Assembly: GCA_027488715.1 (NCBI GenBank)
Contig: JAIYBD010000256.1
Location: forward strand, 1-18,692
From: Bacteroidota bacterium
Lineage (GTDB): Bacteria > Bacteroidota > Bacteroidia > UBA7662 > CANHCV01
Length of the DNA: 18,692 nt
Direction of reading: 5' to 3'
Made by a program: the position numbers and the translations under genes. This document shows positions 6,185 through 14,600 of this stretch, in pieces. Positions within the stretch are counted from its first letter, which is position 1, and the number at the start of each line of letters is the position of its first letter. Below the pieces are notes generated by a model. The model was not told the origin of the DNA and did no database searches. It saw only the letters and a list, made by a program, of their open reading frames with translations.

Positions 6185-8316
6185 TTCAATTTCTCGATAA
6201 AGTACTTCGAAATCTTGTCCATCAGGTGCACCCGATCAGGTCCCGTTACGTTGTGGGCGTGCCCCGGATAAACGTAATAATCGACCTGTTTTCCTTCTTC
6301 AACCGATTTTTTCAAGTAGTTCAAACTGTGCTGCCAAACTACCACATCGTCTTGCGTTCCGTGGATCATCAATAAATCTCCTTGAAGATTTTTCACGTAA
6401 TTGATCAAGTTGTTGGCTTTGTAACCTTCCGGATTTTCCTTGGGGCTATCCATGTAACGTTCGGTGTACATCACTTCGTACCATTCCCAATTGATCACCG
6501 GACCACCGGCCACGCCCACCTGGAACGTACCCGGGAAACGGGTCATCAAGCTGGTCGTCATGAATCCGCCGAAACTCCATCCGTGCACGCCCATTTTGGT
6601 GGTATCGATGTACGGAAGGGATTTGAGGTAAGCCACCCCTTGAAGCTGATCGGCCATTTCGGCCGACCCTAACTGACGGAAGGTGGCTTGTTCGAAGTCT
6701 TTTCCTCGGTTGGCCGCTCCACGGTTTTCCATGGAAAAAACAATGAATCCCTGCTGAGTCATGTAGTCGTACCAAAGGTTGCCGGAAGCAGGGTAGCTGT
6801 TTTTCAGCAGTTGCAAGTGCGGCCCTCCGTAGAGATAAACGATGACTGGGTATTTTTTGGTAGAATCGAAATTGGCGGGGAGCATCAACTTGGCGGGAAG
6901 TTCAAACTTTCCGTCGGCCGACTTCAACTTCAGCAATTGAACGTTGGCCGTTTTTACGTTGGCCAATTTATCGGCGCTGCGCAACAGTTCTTTCAAGACC
7001 TTTCCATTCAAATCGAGGACAGAAACCACCATGGGATCTTTCATGGAGTTGAATTGATCGATGAGGTACTTGCCCGATTGAGAAAATTGGATGGCATGAG
7101 TGCCAGAAGGGAGTTTGGTGGCCGACATCTTTCCATCCAAAGAAACTTTGTGAGCGAAGGTGCTGAGGTAATCGCCTTGGTTATCGGTGATGTAGAAATG
7201 TTTGCCCGTTGCATCGAATCCGATGAACGAAAGCACTTCCCACGGGCCTTTGGTGAGTTGTTTGATGAGTTTTCCGGCAGCATCGTGCAAGTAACAATGG
7301 GAGTAACCGTCCTGCCGGCTCAATCGAATGAATTGCCCTTTTCCATGGGGTACGAAATGAATTTCGTGCAGAGGTTCAGAATATTTTTCATCTTTTTCTT
7401 CCAGCAAGGTGCGGATGAATTTTCCGTCAGCCGCTTCGTATTGATTCAGTTTTTGGTGATTTTGTTCGCGATTAAGTTCGAAGATGTACACGAATTTTTC
7501 GGAAGGATCCCAGCTAATGTTGGTGAGGTAATGCTCGTCGGGTTCGCCCGTTTGCACCCGGATTTCTTTTCCGGTTGAAGCATCTACCACCAGGAGGGAA
7601 ACGCGGTGGGAAGGCTGTCCGGCCATGGGGTATTTCACCTGTTGAACGGTAGCGGGGGTGGTGCTCCAATTGGGAACGGGATAATCGGCCACGGGCGATT
7701 CGTCCATGGCATAATAAGCGAGAAATCGCCCGTTTGGCGACCAGAACAATCCTTTTTCGATTCCGAATTCATTTCGGTGAACGGATTGTCCGTTGGTCAT
7801 GAGCGGATTTCCCACGGTCCATTTCTGGCCAGCTTTGGTTTCGATGTGAATGATTTTATCTTTCACGTAAGCGATGGATCCGTTAGAAGCGGTTTCGAGG
7901 TGTTCCGCATCGGCGGGAGTGGTGGCGACCAGCAAAACGTTGTTGTTGATGCGGGTAAATTGGTAACGTTGAAGGCCTTTGGAAAATTCGAAGGCGTCGG
8001 CATTGATCCAGGTGATGGGAGGAATGGAGGTGAGGGCTTCTTTTCCGGTGAATTTTCCGGCCTCGTTGATTTTTTTGAGGGTAGTCACCAAGTTCTTTTT
8101 GAAGGAAGGAACTTCGGTGAGGGTGATGATCCACCCGGAGTCGGTTTTTTCGGTTTGAGAAAAAGCATCCATTCCTTTGATCCACTGCAAGTTGCGCAGG
8201 TTATCGGGTCGGTATTTGTCGCGCAGGCCGAGAACGGCATCGCGGATGGAAATGGATTCTTGGGCGTGCAAGGATGCGCCGATAAGGAGAGCGATGAAAA
8301 GGATAAAGTTCTTCAT
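6181..8316 (-). CDS. Secreted S9 prolyl peptidase, DPP-IV-like
   Basis: This 711-residue serine peptidase has a signal peptide (MKNFILFIALLIGASLHAQ, cleavage after residue 19). An N-terminal beta-propeller of the DPPIV_N type spans about residues 100-450, including DESPVADYP and YPMAGQPSHRVSL. A C-terminal alpha/beta-hydrolase domain contains YLYGGP (oxyanion region), GWSFGG with Ser581, HGTQDD with Asp656 and PGHAH with His688 as the likely triad. Relatives trim dipeptides from the N-termini of proline-containing peptides in the periplasm. The usual double-Glu motif (YEEEF) that holds the substrate amine reads HRNEF (180-184), keeping only the last Glu. The reading frame is open upstream to 8409, but the signal peptide fixes the ATG at 8316. 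It heads the minus-strand set and overlaps the phosphorylase gene. Confidence 0.9.
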   Translation of the reverse strand: MKNFILFIALLIGASLHAQESISIRDAVLGLRDKYRPDNLRNLQWIKGMDAFSQTEKTDSGWIITLTEVPSFKKNLVTTLKKINEAGKFTGKEALTSIPPITWINADAFEFSKGLQRYQFTRINNNVLLVATTPADAEHLETASNGSIAYVKDKIIHIETKAGQKWTVGNPLMTNGQSVHRNEFGIEKGLFWSPNGRFLAYYAMDESPVADYPVPNWSTTPATVQQVKYPMAGQPSHRVSLLVVDASTGKEIRVQTGEPDEHYLTNISWDPSEKFVYIFELNREQNHQKLNQYEAADGKFIRTLLEEKDEKYSEPLHEIHFVPHGKGQFIRLSRQDGYSHCYLHDAAGKLIKQLTKGPWEVLSFIGFDATGKHFYITDNQGDYLSTFAHKVSLDGKMSATKLPSGTHAIQFSQSGKYLIDQFNSMKDPMVVSVLDLNGKVLKELLRSADKLANVKTANVQLLKLKSADGKFELPAKLMLPANFDSTKKYPVIVYLYGGPHLQLLKNSYPASGNLWYDYMTQQGFIVFSMENRGAANRGKDFEQATFRQLGSAEMADQLQGVAYLKSLPYIDTTKMGVHGWSFGGFMTTSLMTRFPGTFQVGVAGGPVINWEWYEVMYTERYMDSPKENPEGYKANNLINYVKNLQGDLLMIHGTQDDVVVWQHSLNYLKKSVEEGKQVDYYVYPGHAHNVTGPDRVHLMDKISKYFIEKLK

Positions 8317-8360
8317 TTTGTAAAAATAAGGTAAAGGGATGAATGCAGGGGTGGAAAACT

Positions 8361-8390
8361 TTTGAGGGTGGCGGTAGTTGATTAGTTTTG
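8361..8390 (+). promoter_or_regulatory. Promoter of the 44-residue gene
   Basis: TTTG (8361-8364) and TAGTTTTG (8383-8390) are separated by 18 nt, matching the Bacteroidota -33/-7 pair (TTG and TAnnTTTG) in sequence and nearly in spacing. The -7 box ends 7 nt before the ATG, so the transcript may be leaderless or nearly so. It lies in the 81-nt space shared with the divergent peptidase gene. Confidence 0.6.
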
Positions 8391-8397
8391 TGAAATA

Positions 8398-8532
8398 ATG
8401 GAACAGCAACCAGGTAAGAAAGGATTTCGAGGATGGCTTAAGCGATTGGGCTGGGTTGGGTTTTTCTTCTTTTTAATCAAGGGGATTTTGTGGTTGGTAT
8501 TGGGGAAAGGCTTGTTGGAGATGATTTGGTGA
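8398..8532 (+). CDS. 44-residue single-pass membrane protein
   Basis: ATG at 8398 opens 44 codons ending in TGA at 8530-8532. The product begins MEQQPGKKGFRGWLKRLGW, then a hydrophobic helix GFFFFLIKGILWLVLGKG, and ends LLEMIW. The basic N-terminus followed by one helix predicts an inner-membrane protein with its N-terminus inside. I recall similar tiny proteins with an FFFFLIKG(L/I)xW core in other Bacteroidota, sometimes mislabelled as alanyl-tRNA synthetase fragments. The function is unknown. A good promoter precedes it and a strong terminator follows 61 nt after the stop, so it looks like a monocistronic gene. Confidence 0.72.
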   Translation: MEQQPGKKGFRGWLKRLGWVGFFFFLIKGILWLVLGKGLLEMIW

Positions 8533-8593
8533 GTGGGAGTAGGAATGGAGTAATGATTTAGTTTTTTCAAAGTTTTTTATTCATTGGCACATC

Positions 8594-8614
8594 TACCCCG
8601 AAAGGGGTATTTTT
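8594..8614 (+). terminator. GAAA-loop intrinsic terminator
   Basis: TACCCC (8594-8599), the tetraloop GAAA and GGGGTA (8604-8609) form a perfect 6-bp stem followed by five T (8610-8614). It ends the small membrane-protein gene and insulates the surface-protein operon downstream. Confidence 0.85.
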
Positions 8615-8618
8615 CGCA

Positions 8619-8655
8619 TTGAAAATCAATCACTTGATATAATTGCTTAAGTTTG
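8619..8655 (+). promoter_or_regulatory. Candidate promoter of the surface-protein operon
   Basis: TTG (8619-8621) is followed after 16 nt by TATAATTG (8638-8645), a 7-of-8 match to TAnnTTTG. A perfect TAAGTTTG lies at 8648-8655 but has no TTG at the right spacing. The second box includes the TTG that could serve as a start codon at 8653. Either box favours the GTG at 8668 as the translated start, or a leaderless transcript from 8653. Confidence 0.4.
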
Positions 8656-8667
8656 AAAAAAAAAGCA

Positions 8668-11600
8668 GTGAAAAAGGTATTCATTCTTGCAAGTTTTATT
8701 TTTGCAACGTTCTCTATTTTTTCTCAAGGGATAACCAGTACAACGACGATTCCCTTGACCATTCAATCCATTAAAAACTTAGGGACGTCGCGAAATGCTT
8801 ATGGTGTATTGGGGGTTCGCCAATTTATTGCGGCATCAAGTGCTTCCAATTCAGTGGCCATCATTCGAAGAGCCAGTAGTCCTGCATCTTCAGGTACATT
8901 AAGAATGGATGTTTCAACGGATGGCGGCAGCACGTGGAATATTGACAATTACACCATTTGGAATAATAATTTATCCAATAATGCAGCTCGTTATCCCCGA
9001 GTTACCCTTTACAACCCAACGGGAAATACCAACTCTTCGAATACATTAATGGTGTCAGCTGCACCGCTTTTGGATGGAACAAATTCAAATTGGGGAGGAT
9101 TAGGATTAGCTTCTATGACCTTAAATGGAGGGGCATTAAATAGTCAGTCTTTTTCTTCCAATGCTGCTTTAGATACCCTTCATGAAATTCCATATTCTTT
9201 TGTTACGGCAGGTTCAAAAGTATTTTTGTTAGATCGAAATGCTGCGTCAGGCACAAATTTTAATGATAAGTTTATGCTTGCTACGGGTAGTATTTCCGGC
9301 ACATCGGTCAATTGGACACGAAGAATTATCAATTTTGTAACTGGTACAGGACCTTCTGGTAAAGCGGGTGTAGCAGATGCAACAATGGCTTTTGATGCTG
9401 CGGGGCAGGTTGGCTATTTGGTAGCACTTTCTCATACCGATTTCAATTCAGAGCCGGAAGAAACCGTATTGCCGGTGGTATTAAAAACAACGGATGGTGG
9501 TGCAACTTGGGGAAATCCCGTTCAGTTGAGCCTTCGTCAAGTCGTAAATACGGCATTAGGAACAACAACCCCTATTGTGCCCACAACCGGTTTTGAAATT
9601 TCGGCTGCCGTTGATCAACAGGGGAATTGTCATTTTTTCGTACATATTGGAGAGAGTGCCACTACGGCATACTCCATTAATCATGGATCAGTTCATGCAG
9701 GGATGTTTCATTTTTCCACCAATGGAACTTCAATTTTAAACTGCAAGCGAATTGGAACTCCTCGTACATTCAGAGGTTCCTATGGAATTTCGGGAAATAC
9801 CATTGAACACGATACACGACCATGTGTTTCCAAAAATGAATCAGCTTCTAAAATATTTTTCACATGGTCTGAAACGGATGTTAATTTGAGTTCAGCTAAT
9901 AATATTCCCGATTTAATTACAGTAGGATTTGATGTAGCAACCAATAAATATACTTCTGCTTTTAAAATTGATGCTGGCTTTCCTGCCCTTTTTGGATCGG
10001 TAGCTCCCATCGTTCTTGAAAGAAATGGAAGCAATGGAACCAAAGATTTTGAATTGCCGATGGCATTCATTGAATTGAATGGAACGGGTGATGCCTTGGA
10101 CTCCTGTATTTTCAAATACATCAAGGGGGCTGTGATTAATTCGAAGAGCTTTAATCAGTTTATCCATAGCCAGGGAAACATCACCAATATTTGTTCAGGA
10201 GGAACTGCCACTTTATTGTCGGGTATTCAAAGTGGAAATCAGTGGTATCGAAATGGAACATTAATTTCGGGTGCAAACACGTCGACCTATTCGGCAACGA
10301 TGGGTGGTACATATTATTCGATTGTTGGAGGTGATACATCGAATTCCATCACCATCAGTGTTGGACAAGGTCCAGTATTAAGTTTGCCCGATACCATTAG
10401 AACCACGTCAAGTTCGGTTACATTATCTCCAGGTTCGGCCCAATCCTATTTATGGTCTACTGGGGATACGATGCCAACGTTAATCGTGTATAATACGGGT
10501 ATGTATTATGTAAGTGCTACGGCATCCAACGGATGTAGTTCATCTAAGTCGGTTTATGTCATCTTTTCCACTTCACAACCTCCTGCAAATACTCCCGTAC
10601 AATCAACCAGTGTAATCAACTATCAGGGAATTGCGGTGGATGTTAATCAGCTACCCATCGTGAATTCGAATATTGGATTGCGATTTTCTGTTTTAGATGC
10701 CACCTCGTCGGGAACTGTTTTGTACACAGAAACCCATTCAACAACAACCGATGGTTTCGGATATTTTAAAGCCTATTTAGGTGGTGGAACGGCCACGGTG
10801 TCATCCTTTTCTTCCATCCCTTGGTCCAACGGCAATCCAAAGTTTCTGAAAGTGGATATGGATGACCAAGGTGGAACGTTGTATCGAAATATTGGAACTA
10901 CCCAATTGGTGAGTGTTCCCTATGCCATGCATGCAAAAACGGTGGATGAATTGAAAATTGGTACCATTTTACGTGGAAATAACGGAACTTCTTACCAGCT
11001 AACCATCGGAAGCAATGGTCCAGAATGGACATCCATTGCAGCAAATTGTGGAACTTCTATTTCTTATTCTGGTGAAACCTACCCCACGGTTCAAATCGGA
11101 ACTCAATGTTGGTTTTCCAAAAATTTGAATGTTGGAACGATGGTGAATGGTAATAACGATCAAACCAATAACGCTTCGATTGAGAAATACTGCTACAATA
11201 ACGATCCAGCGAATTGTACCACCTACGGCGGTTTGTATCAATGGGCAGAAGCGGTTCAATACCAGAATGGAGCTACCAACTCAACATTGCTTAACACAGC
11301 TTTTTCAGGTAATGTTAAAGGTATTTGCCCAACAGGATGGCATTTGCCAAGTCAGGGGGATTGGACCATTCTAGAAACACAACTTGGTGGTTCTAATTCG
11401 GCTGGTGGACCTTTAAAGTCAACATCCAATCTTTGGATTTCCCCAAACACGGGAGCTTCAAATTCTAGCGGATTTAACGGGATACCCGGAGGCTTACGTC
11501 AACAAAATGGCTCTTTTCAAAACCAAGGACAGGACGCTACTTTTTGGTCGGCGGTTGAATCCAACGCATCCAATGCAAATCGACGAAGTTTAGGATATAA

Positions 11601-11670
11601 TTATTCGTTTTTAGATCCGGGAGATTTTGGTAAAAACTTTGGTTTTTCGGTACGTTGTTTAAAGGACTAA
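8668..11670 (+). CDS. Large exported surface-type protein: Asp-box, Ig-like, YQG and Fibrobacter-paralogous domains
   Basis: About 1000 residues with a signal peptide (MKKVFILASFIFATFSIFSQ). Residues 25-490 form a beta-rich region with sialidase-type Asp-boxes STDGGSTW (83-90) and TTDGGATW (274-281), probably a propeller. Two Ig-like domains follow: about 502-570 (CSGGTATL, QWYRNGTLI, GGTYYSIV) and 570-637 (SYLWSTGDT, GMYYVSA, NGCSSS). A YQG domain spans 651-758 (NYQGIAVD to SVPYAMHA). Residues 794-1000 match the Fibrobacter succinogenes major paralogous domain: YPTVQIGTQCW, GGLYQWAEAVQ, CPTGWHLPS, FSVRCLKD. No T9SS C-terminal sorting domain is visible. The frame also allows TTG at 8653, but GTG gives a cleaner signal peptide, an A-rich upstream and room for the promoter. 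It lies 4 nt before the next gene, with which it shares its C-terminal domains. The role is probably extracellular recognition or adhesion; the ligand is unknown. Confidence 0.85.
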   Translation: MKKVFILASFIFATFSIFSQGITSTTTIPLTIQSIKNLGTSRNAYGVLGVRQFIAASSASNSVAIIRRASSPASSGTLRMDVSTDGGSTWNIDNYTIWNNNLSNNAARYPRVTLYNPTGNTNSSNTLMVSAAPLLDGTNSNWGGLGLASMTLNGGALNSQSFSSNAALDTLHEIPYSFVTAGSKVFLLDRNAASGTNFNDKFMLATGSISGTSVNWTRRIINFVTGTGPSGKAGVADATMAFDAAGQVGYLVALSHTDFNSEPEETVLPVVLKTTDGGATWGNPVQLSLRQVVNTALGTTTPIVPTTGFEISAAVDQQGNCHFFVHIGESATTAYSINHGSVHAGMFHFSTNGTSILNCKRIGTPRTFRGSYGISGNTIEHDTRPCVSKNESASKIFFTWSETDVNLSSANNIPDLITVGFDVATNKYTSAFKIDAGFPALFGSVAPIVLERNGSNGTKDFELPMAFIELNGTGDALDSCIFKYIKGAVINSKSFNQFIHSQGNITNICSGGTATLLSGIQSGNQWYRNGTLISGANTSTYSATMGGTYYSIVGGDTSNSITISVGQGPVLSLPDTIRTTSSSVTLSPGSAQSYLWSTGDTMPTLIVYNTGMYYVSATASNGCSSSKSVYVIFSTSQPPANTPVQSTSVINYQGIAVDVNQLPIVNSNIGLRFSVLDATSSGTVLYTETHSTTTDGFGYFKAYLGGGTATVSSFSSIPWSNGNPKFLKVDMDDQGGTLYRNIGTTQLVSVPYAMHAKTVDELKIGTILRGNNGTSYQLTIGSNGPEWTSIAANCGTSISYSGETYPTVQIGTQCWFSKNLNVGTMVNGNNDQTNNASIEKYCYNNDPANCTTYGGLYQWAEAVQYQNGATNSTLLNTAFSGNVKGICPTGWHLPSQGDWTILETQLGGSNSAGGPLKSTSNLWISPNTGASNSSGFNGIPGGLRQQNGSFQNQGQDATFWSAVESNASNANRRSLGYNYSFLDPGDFGKNFGFSVRCLKD

Positions 11671-11674
11671 TCTC

Positions 11675-14600
11675 ATGAAAAAGTCTTTACTGATCCTCTT
11701 TTTTTACGTTGGAATGGTTTCTTTGGCTATGGGGCAACCTGAGAAAATAAGCTATCAAGGCATGCTTAGAAATTCCTCGGGTGTTCCCATTACCAATACC
11801 CAAATTCGATTGAGGCTTTCCATTTTGGATAGCATTATGAACGGTAGCTCACTTTACACCGAAACCCATATTACCACCACCACTTCAGGCGGTCAATTCA
11901 ATATTTTTATCGGTGGTGGTGTTCCGGTAAGTCAAAGCTTTGCTTCCATTCCATGGTCTAATGGAAGGGATAAATTTTTGAAATTGGAATTGGATGCGCA
12001 AGGCGGAACCAATTTTCAACCCTTTGGTACGGCACCCCTCCTCAGTGTTCCCTTTGCCTTACACGCTCAATCGGCCAATGAAGTGAAGGAAGGTGCTATC
12101 ATTCGGGGAAATAATGGGGAAACGTACCAAATTTCCGTTGGTTCAAATGGTCCAGCCTGGAATTGCAATCCACCCGTAACAACGGCAAATGCTGGTGCAA
12201 ACCAATTGAATTTGCCGGGCATTGTGTTCAATTTAACAGGTAATCAGCCCGGCACTTCCAACAGTGGAACTTGGTCGGTGTTAAGTGGAACAGGAGGAAT
12301 TATTGAAAACAGCTCGACCTACAATTCTACTTTTGTTCGAGGCAACGATTCGATCTATTCCCTCATTTGGAAAATGCAAAGTGCCTGCGGTACTTCTCGT
12401 GATACTGCTACCCTTCGTTTTGCGGCATTGATTGAAAATCAAAGCTGCTTAGGAAGCACGAGTTTATCCTATTTGGGAAATAATTATCCAATTGTTCGAA
12501 TTGGTAATCAGTGTTGGATGGCCAAAAATTTAGATGTTGGAAGCATGCTTGTTGGTTCATCCAATCCATCCAACAATGCGGTGATTGAGAAATTCTGTTA
12601 CAACGATCAGTTATCCAATTGTTCAACGTATGGTGGAATGTACCTATGGGCCGAAGCGGTGCAGTATCAAAATGGTGCGAGCAGTACAAGTTCGCCAACA
12701 CCTTCTTTCGCCGGATCAAAAATCCAAGGTATTTGTCCGTCAGGATGGCATATTCCATCCAAGGAAGATTGGTGTACCATGGTAAACTATTACGATGCAA
12801 CAAGATCATGTGGAACAACGGGAACATCATTTTCTTATGTTGGAGGAGTTTTAAAATCGCTTTCCAATTGGAATTCTCCCAATGGCGGAGCTACAAATCG
12901 AAGTGGTTTCTCGGCCGTTTCCAACGGCTACCGTTATCCTCAAGGGACTTTTTTGGGGCTAGGCAACGATGCTGGATTTTGGACTTCTTCCAATTCCAAT
13001 GGAGAAGCGGTTTATTTTTGGTTGGATTACCAACTTTCGAGCATTGGAATCGACAATGGAAACAAGATCACCGGTAATGCCGTTCGTTGTGTGAAAGATA
13101 CCCTTTGTTCACCTACCACTTCCTCCGCCGGCCCCGACCAACTTTCCCTGTCGGGAAGTACGGCCACCCTCGCAGCTAACACCCCAGCTGCCGGAGAAAC
13201 GGGTACATGGACAATCACAACCGGCAGCGGAGCCACGTTGAGCAATGTGAACAGCCCCACGGCCACATTTACCAAAGGCACCGATAGTGCCTACACCTTG
13301 GTTTGGACCATCGCCGGGCCATGCGGAACTAGTCGAGATACGGTGAATTTTTCATTTCAAAGCTTGGTCTTGACTAATTCTTGTCCTGGTGTTGCGAGTG
13401 TAACCTATGCTGGTGAGATTTATCCCACGGTTCAAATTGGCACGCAGTGTTGGATAGCCAAGAATTTGAATGTGGGGACGATGATCCAATCTAATACAGC
13501 CATCGATAGTCAAATAGATAATGGAATCATTGAAAAATACTGCTACAACAATATTCCTTCAAATTGTGCCATTTATGGTGGTTTGTACCAATGGGCCGAG
13601 GCCATTCAATACGATTCTGTCTCTCCCGTTTCAAAGGGCATTTGTCCAACAGGCTGGCACATTCCACATGTGAATGAAAGAAATATTTTGGCTGCCTACA
13701 TGGATCCTTCCATTGATGTTCAATGCAATTCTTGCTGGAGTGGCAATGGAGGAAGCCTGAAATCTACAAGTAACTTGTGGAATAGCCCCAATTGGTGTGC
13801 AACAAATTTGAGTGGTTTTTCTGCATTACCGGCTGGGAAAAATAATATTGGATATTTTTATGGTATTGCTGATTTTACTATGTTTTGGTCAAGTTCTACT
13901 AATAATAATCCTCAGAGTTTAGTTAGTAATGCCGATATATTTGGACTACATACTTCACAATGTTCAAAACTGAAATCTTACAATAGAAAAGATGATGGTT
14001 TATCAGTAAGGTGTATTAAAGATACTTGCTCAGGAACCTCTGCTAATGCTGGCTTAGACCAATTAAATATTACAGGGTTATATGCAGTTTTGAATGGAAA
14101 TAGTCCTGCAATAGGTGAGAGTGTGGAATGGTCTGTGATTGCTGGAATTGGTGGAGTGTTTTCTCAGAAATATTCATCGGGTACGAATTTTTTCAAAGGC
14201 AATAATGATACCGCATATAGCCTCGTTTACAAAATTACAGGAATATGTGGAACTAGCCGTGATACCGTTCATTTACGTTTCCCCGCCCCAGTAGGAACGG
14301 TTTGCGGACAAGCGGTAAATTATGCTGGCGAGAGCTATCCCACGGTACAAATTGGTACCCAGTGCTGGATTGCCAAGAATTTGAATGTGGGGACGATGAA
14401 AAATTCTTCAGCAGCTGTTGATAGCCAGAGGAATAATGGTATTTTGGAAAAATACTGTTATAATAACGATCCTGCGAATTGTACAACGTTTGGAGGCTTG
14501 TACCAATGGGCCGAGGCAGTGCAATACCAAAACGGAGCGAGTAATTATTCATCCCCAAATCCAACATTTACTGGAAATGTGCGTGGTATTTGTCCCATAG

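Noticed and set aside
6688..8334. Long plus-strand frames of 296 and 242 codons opposite the peptidase gene
   Set aside because: They are antisense shadows of a clearly conserved peptidase, with no promoter, signal or family resemblance.
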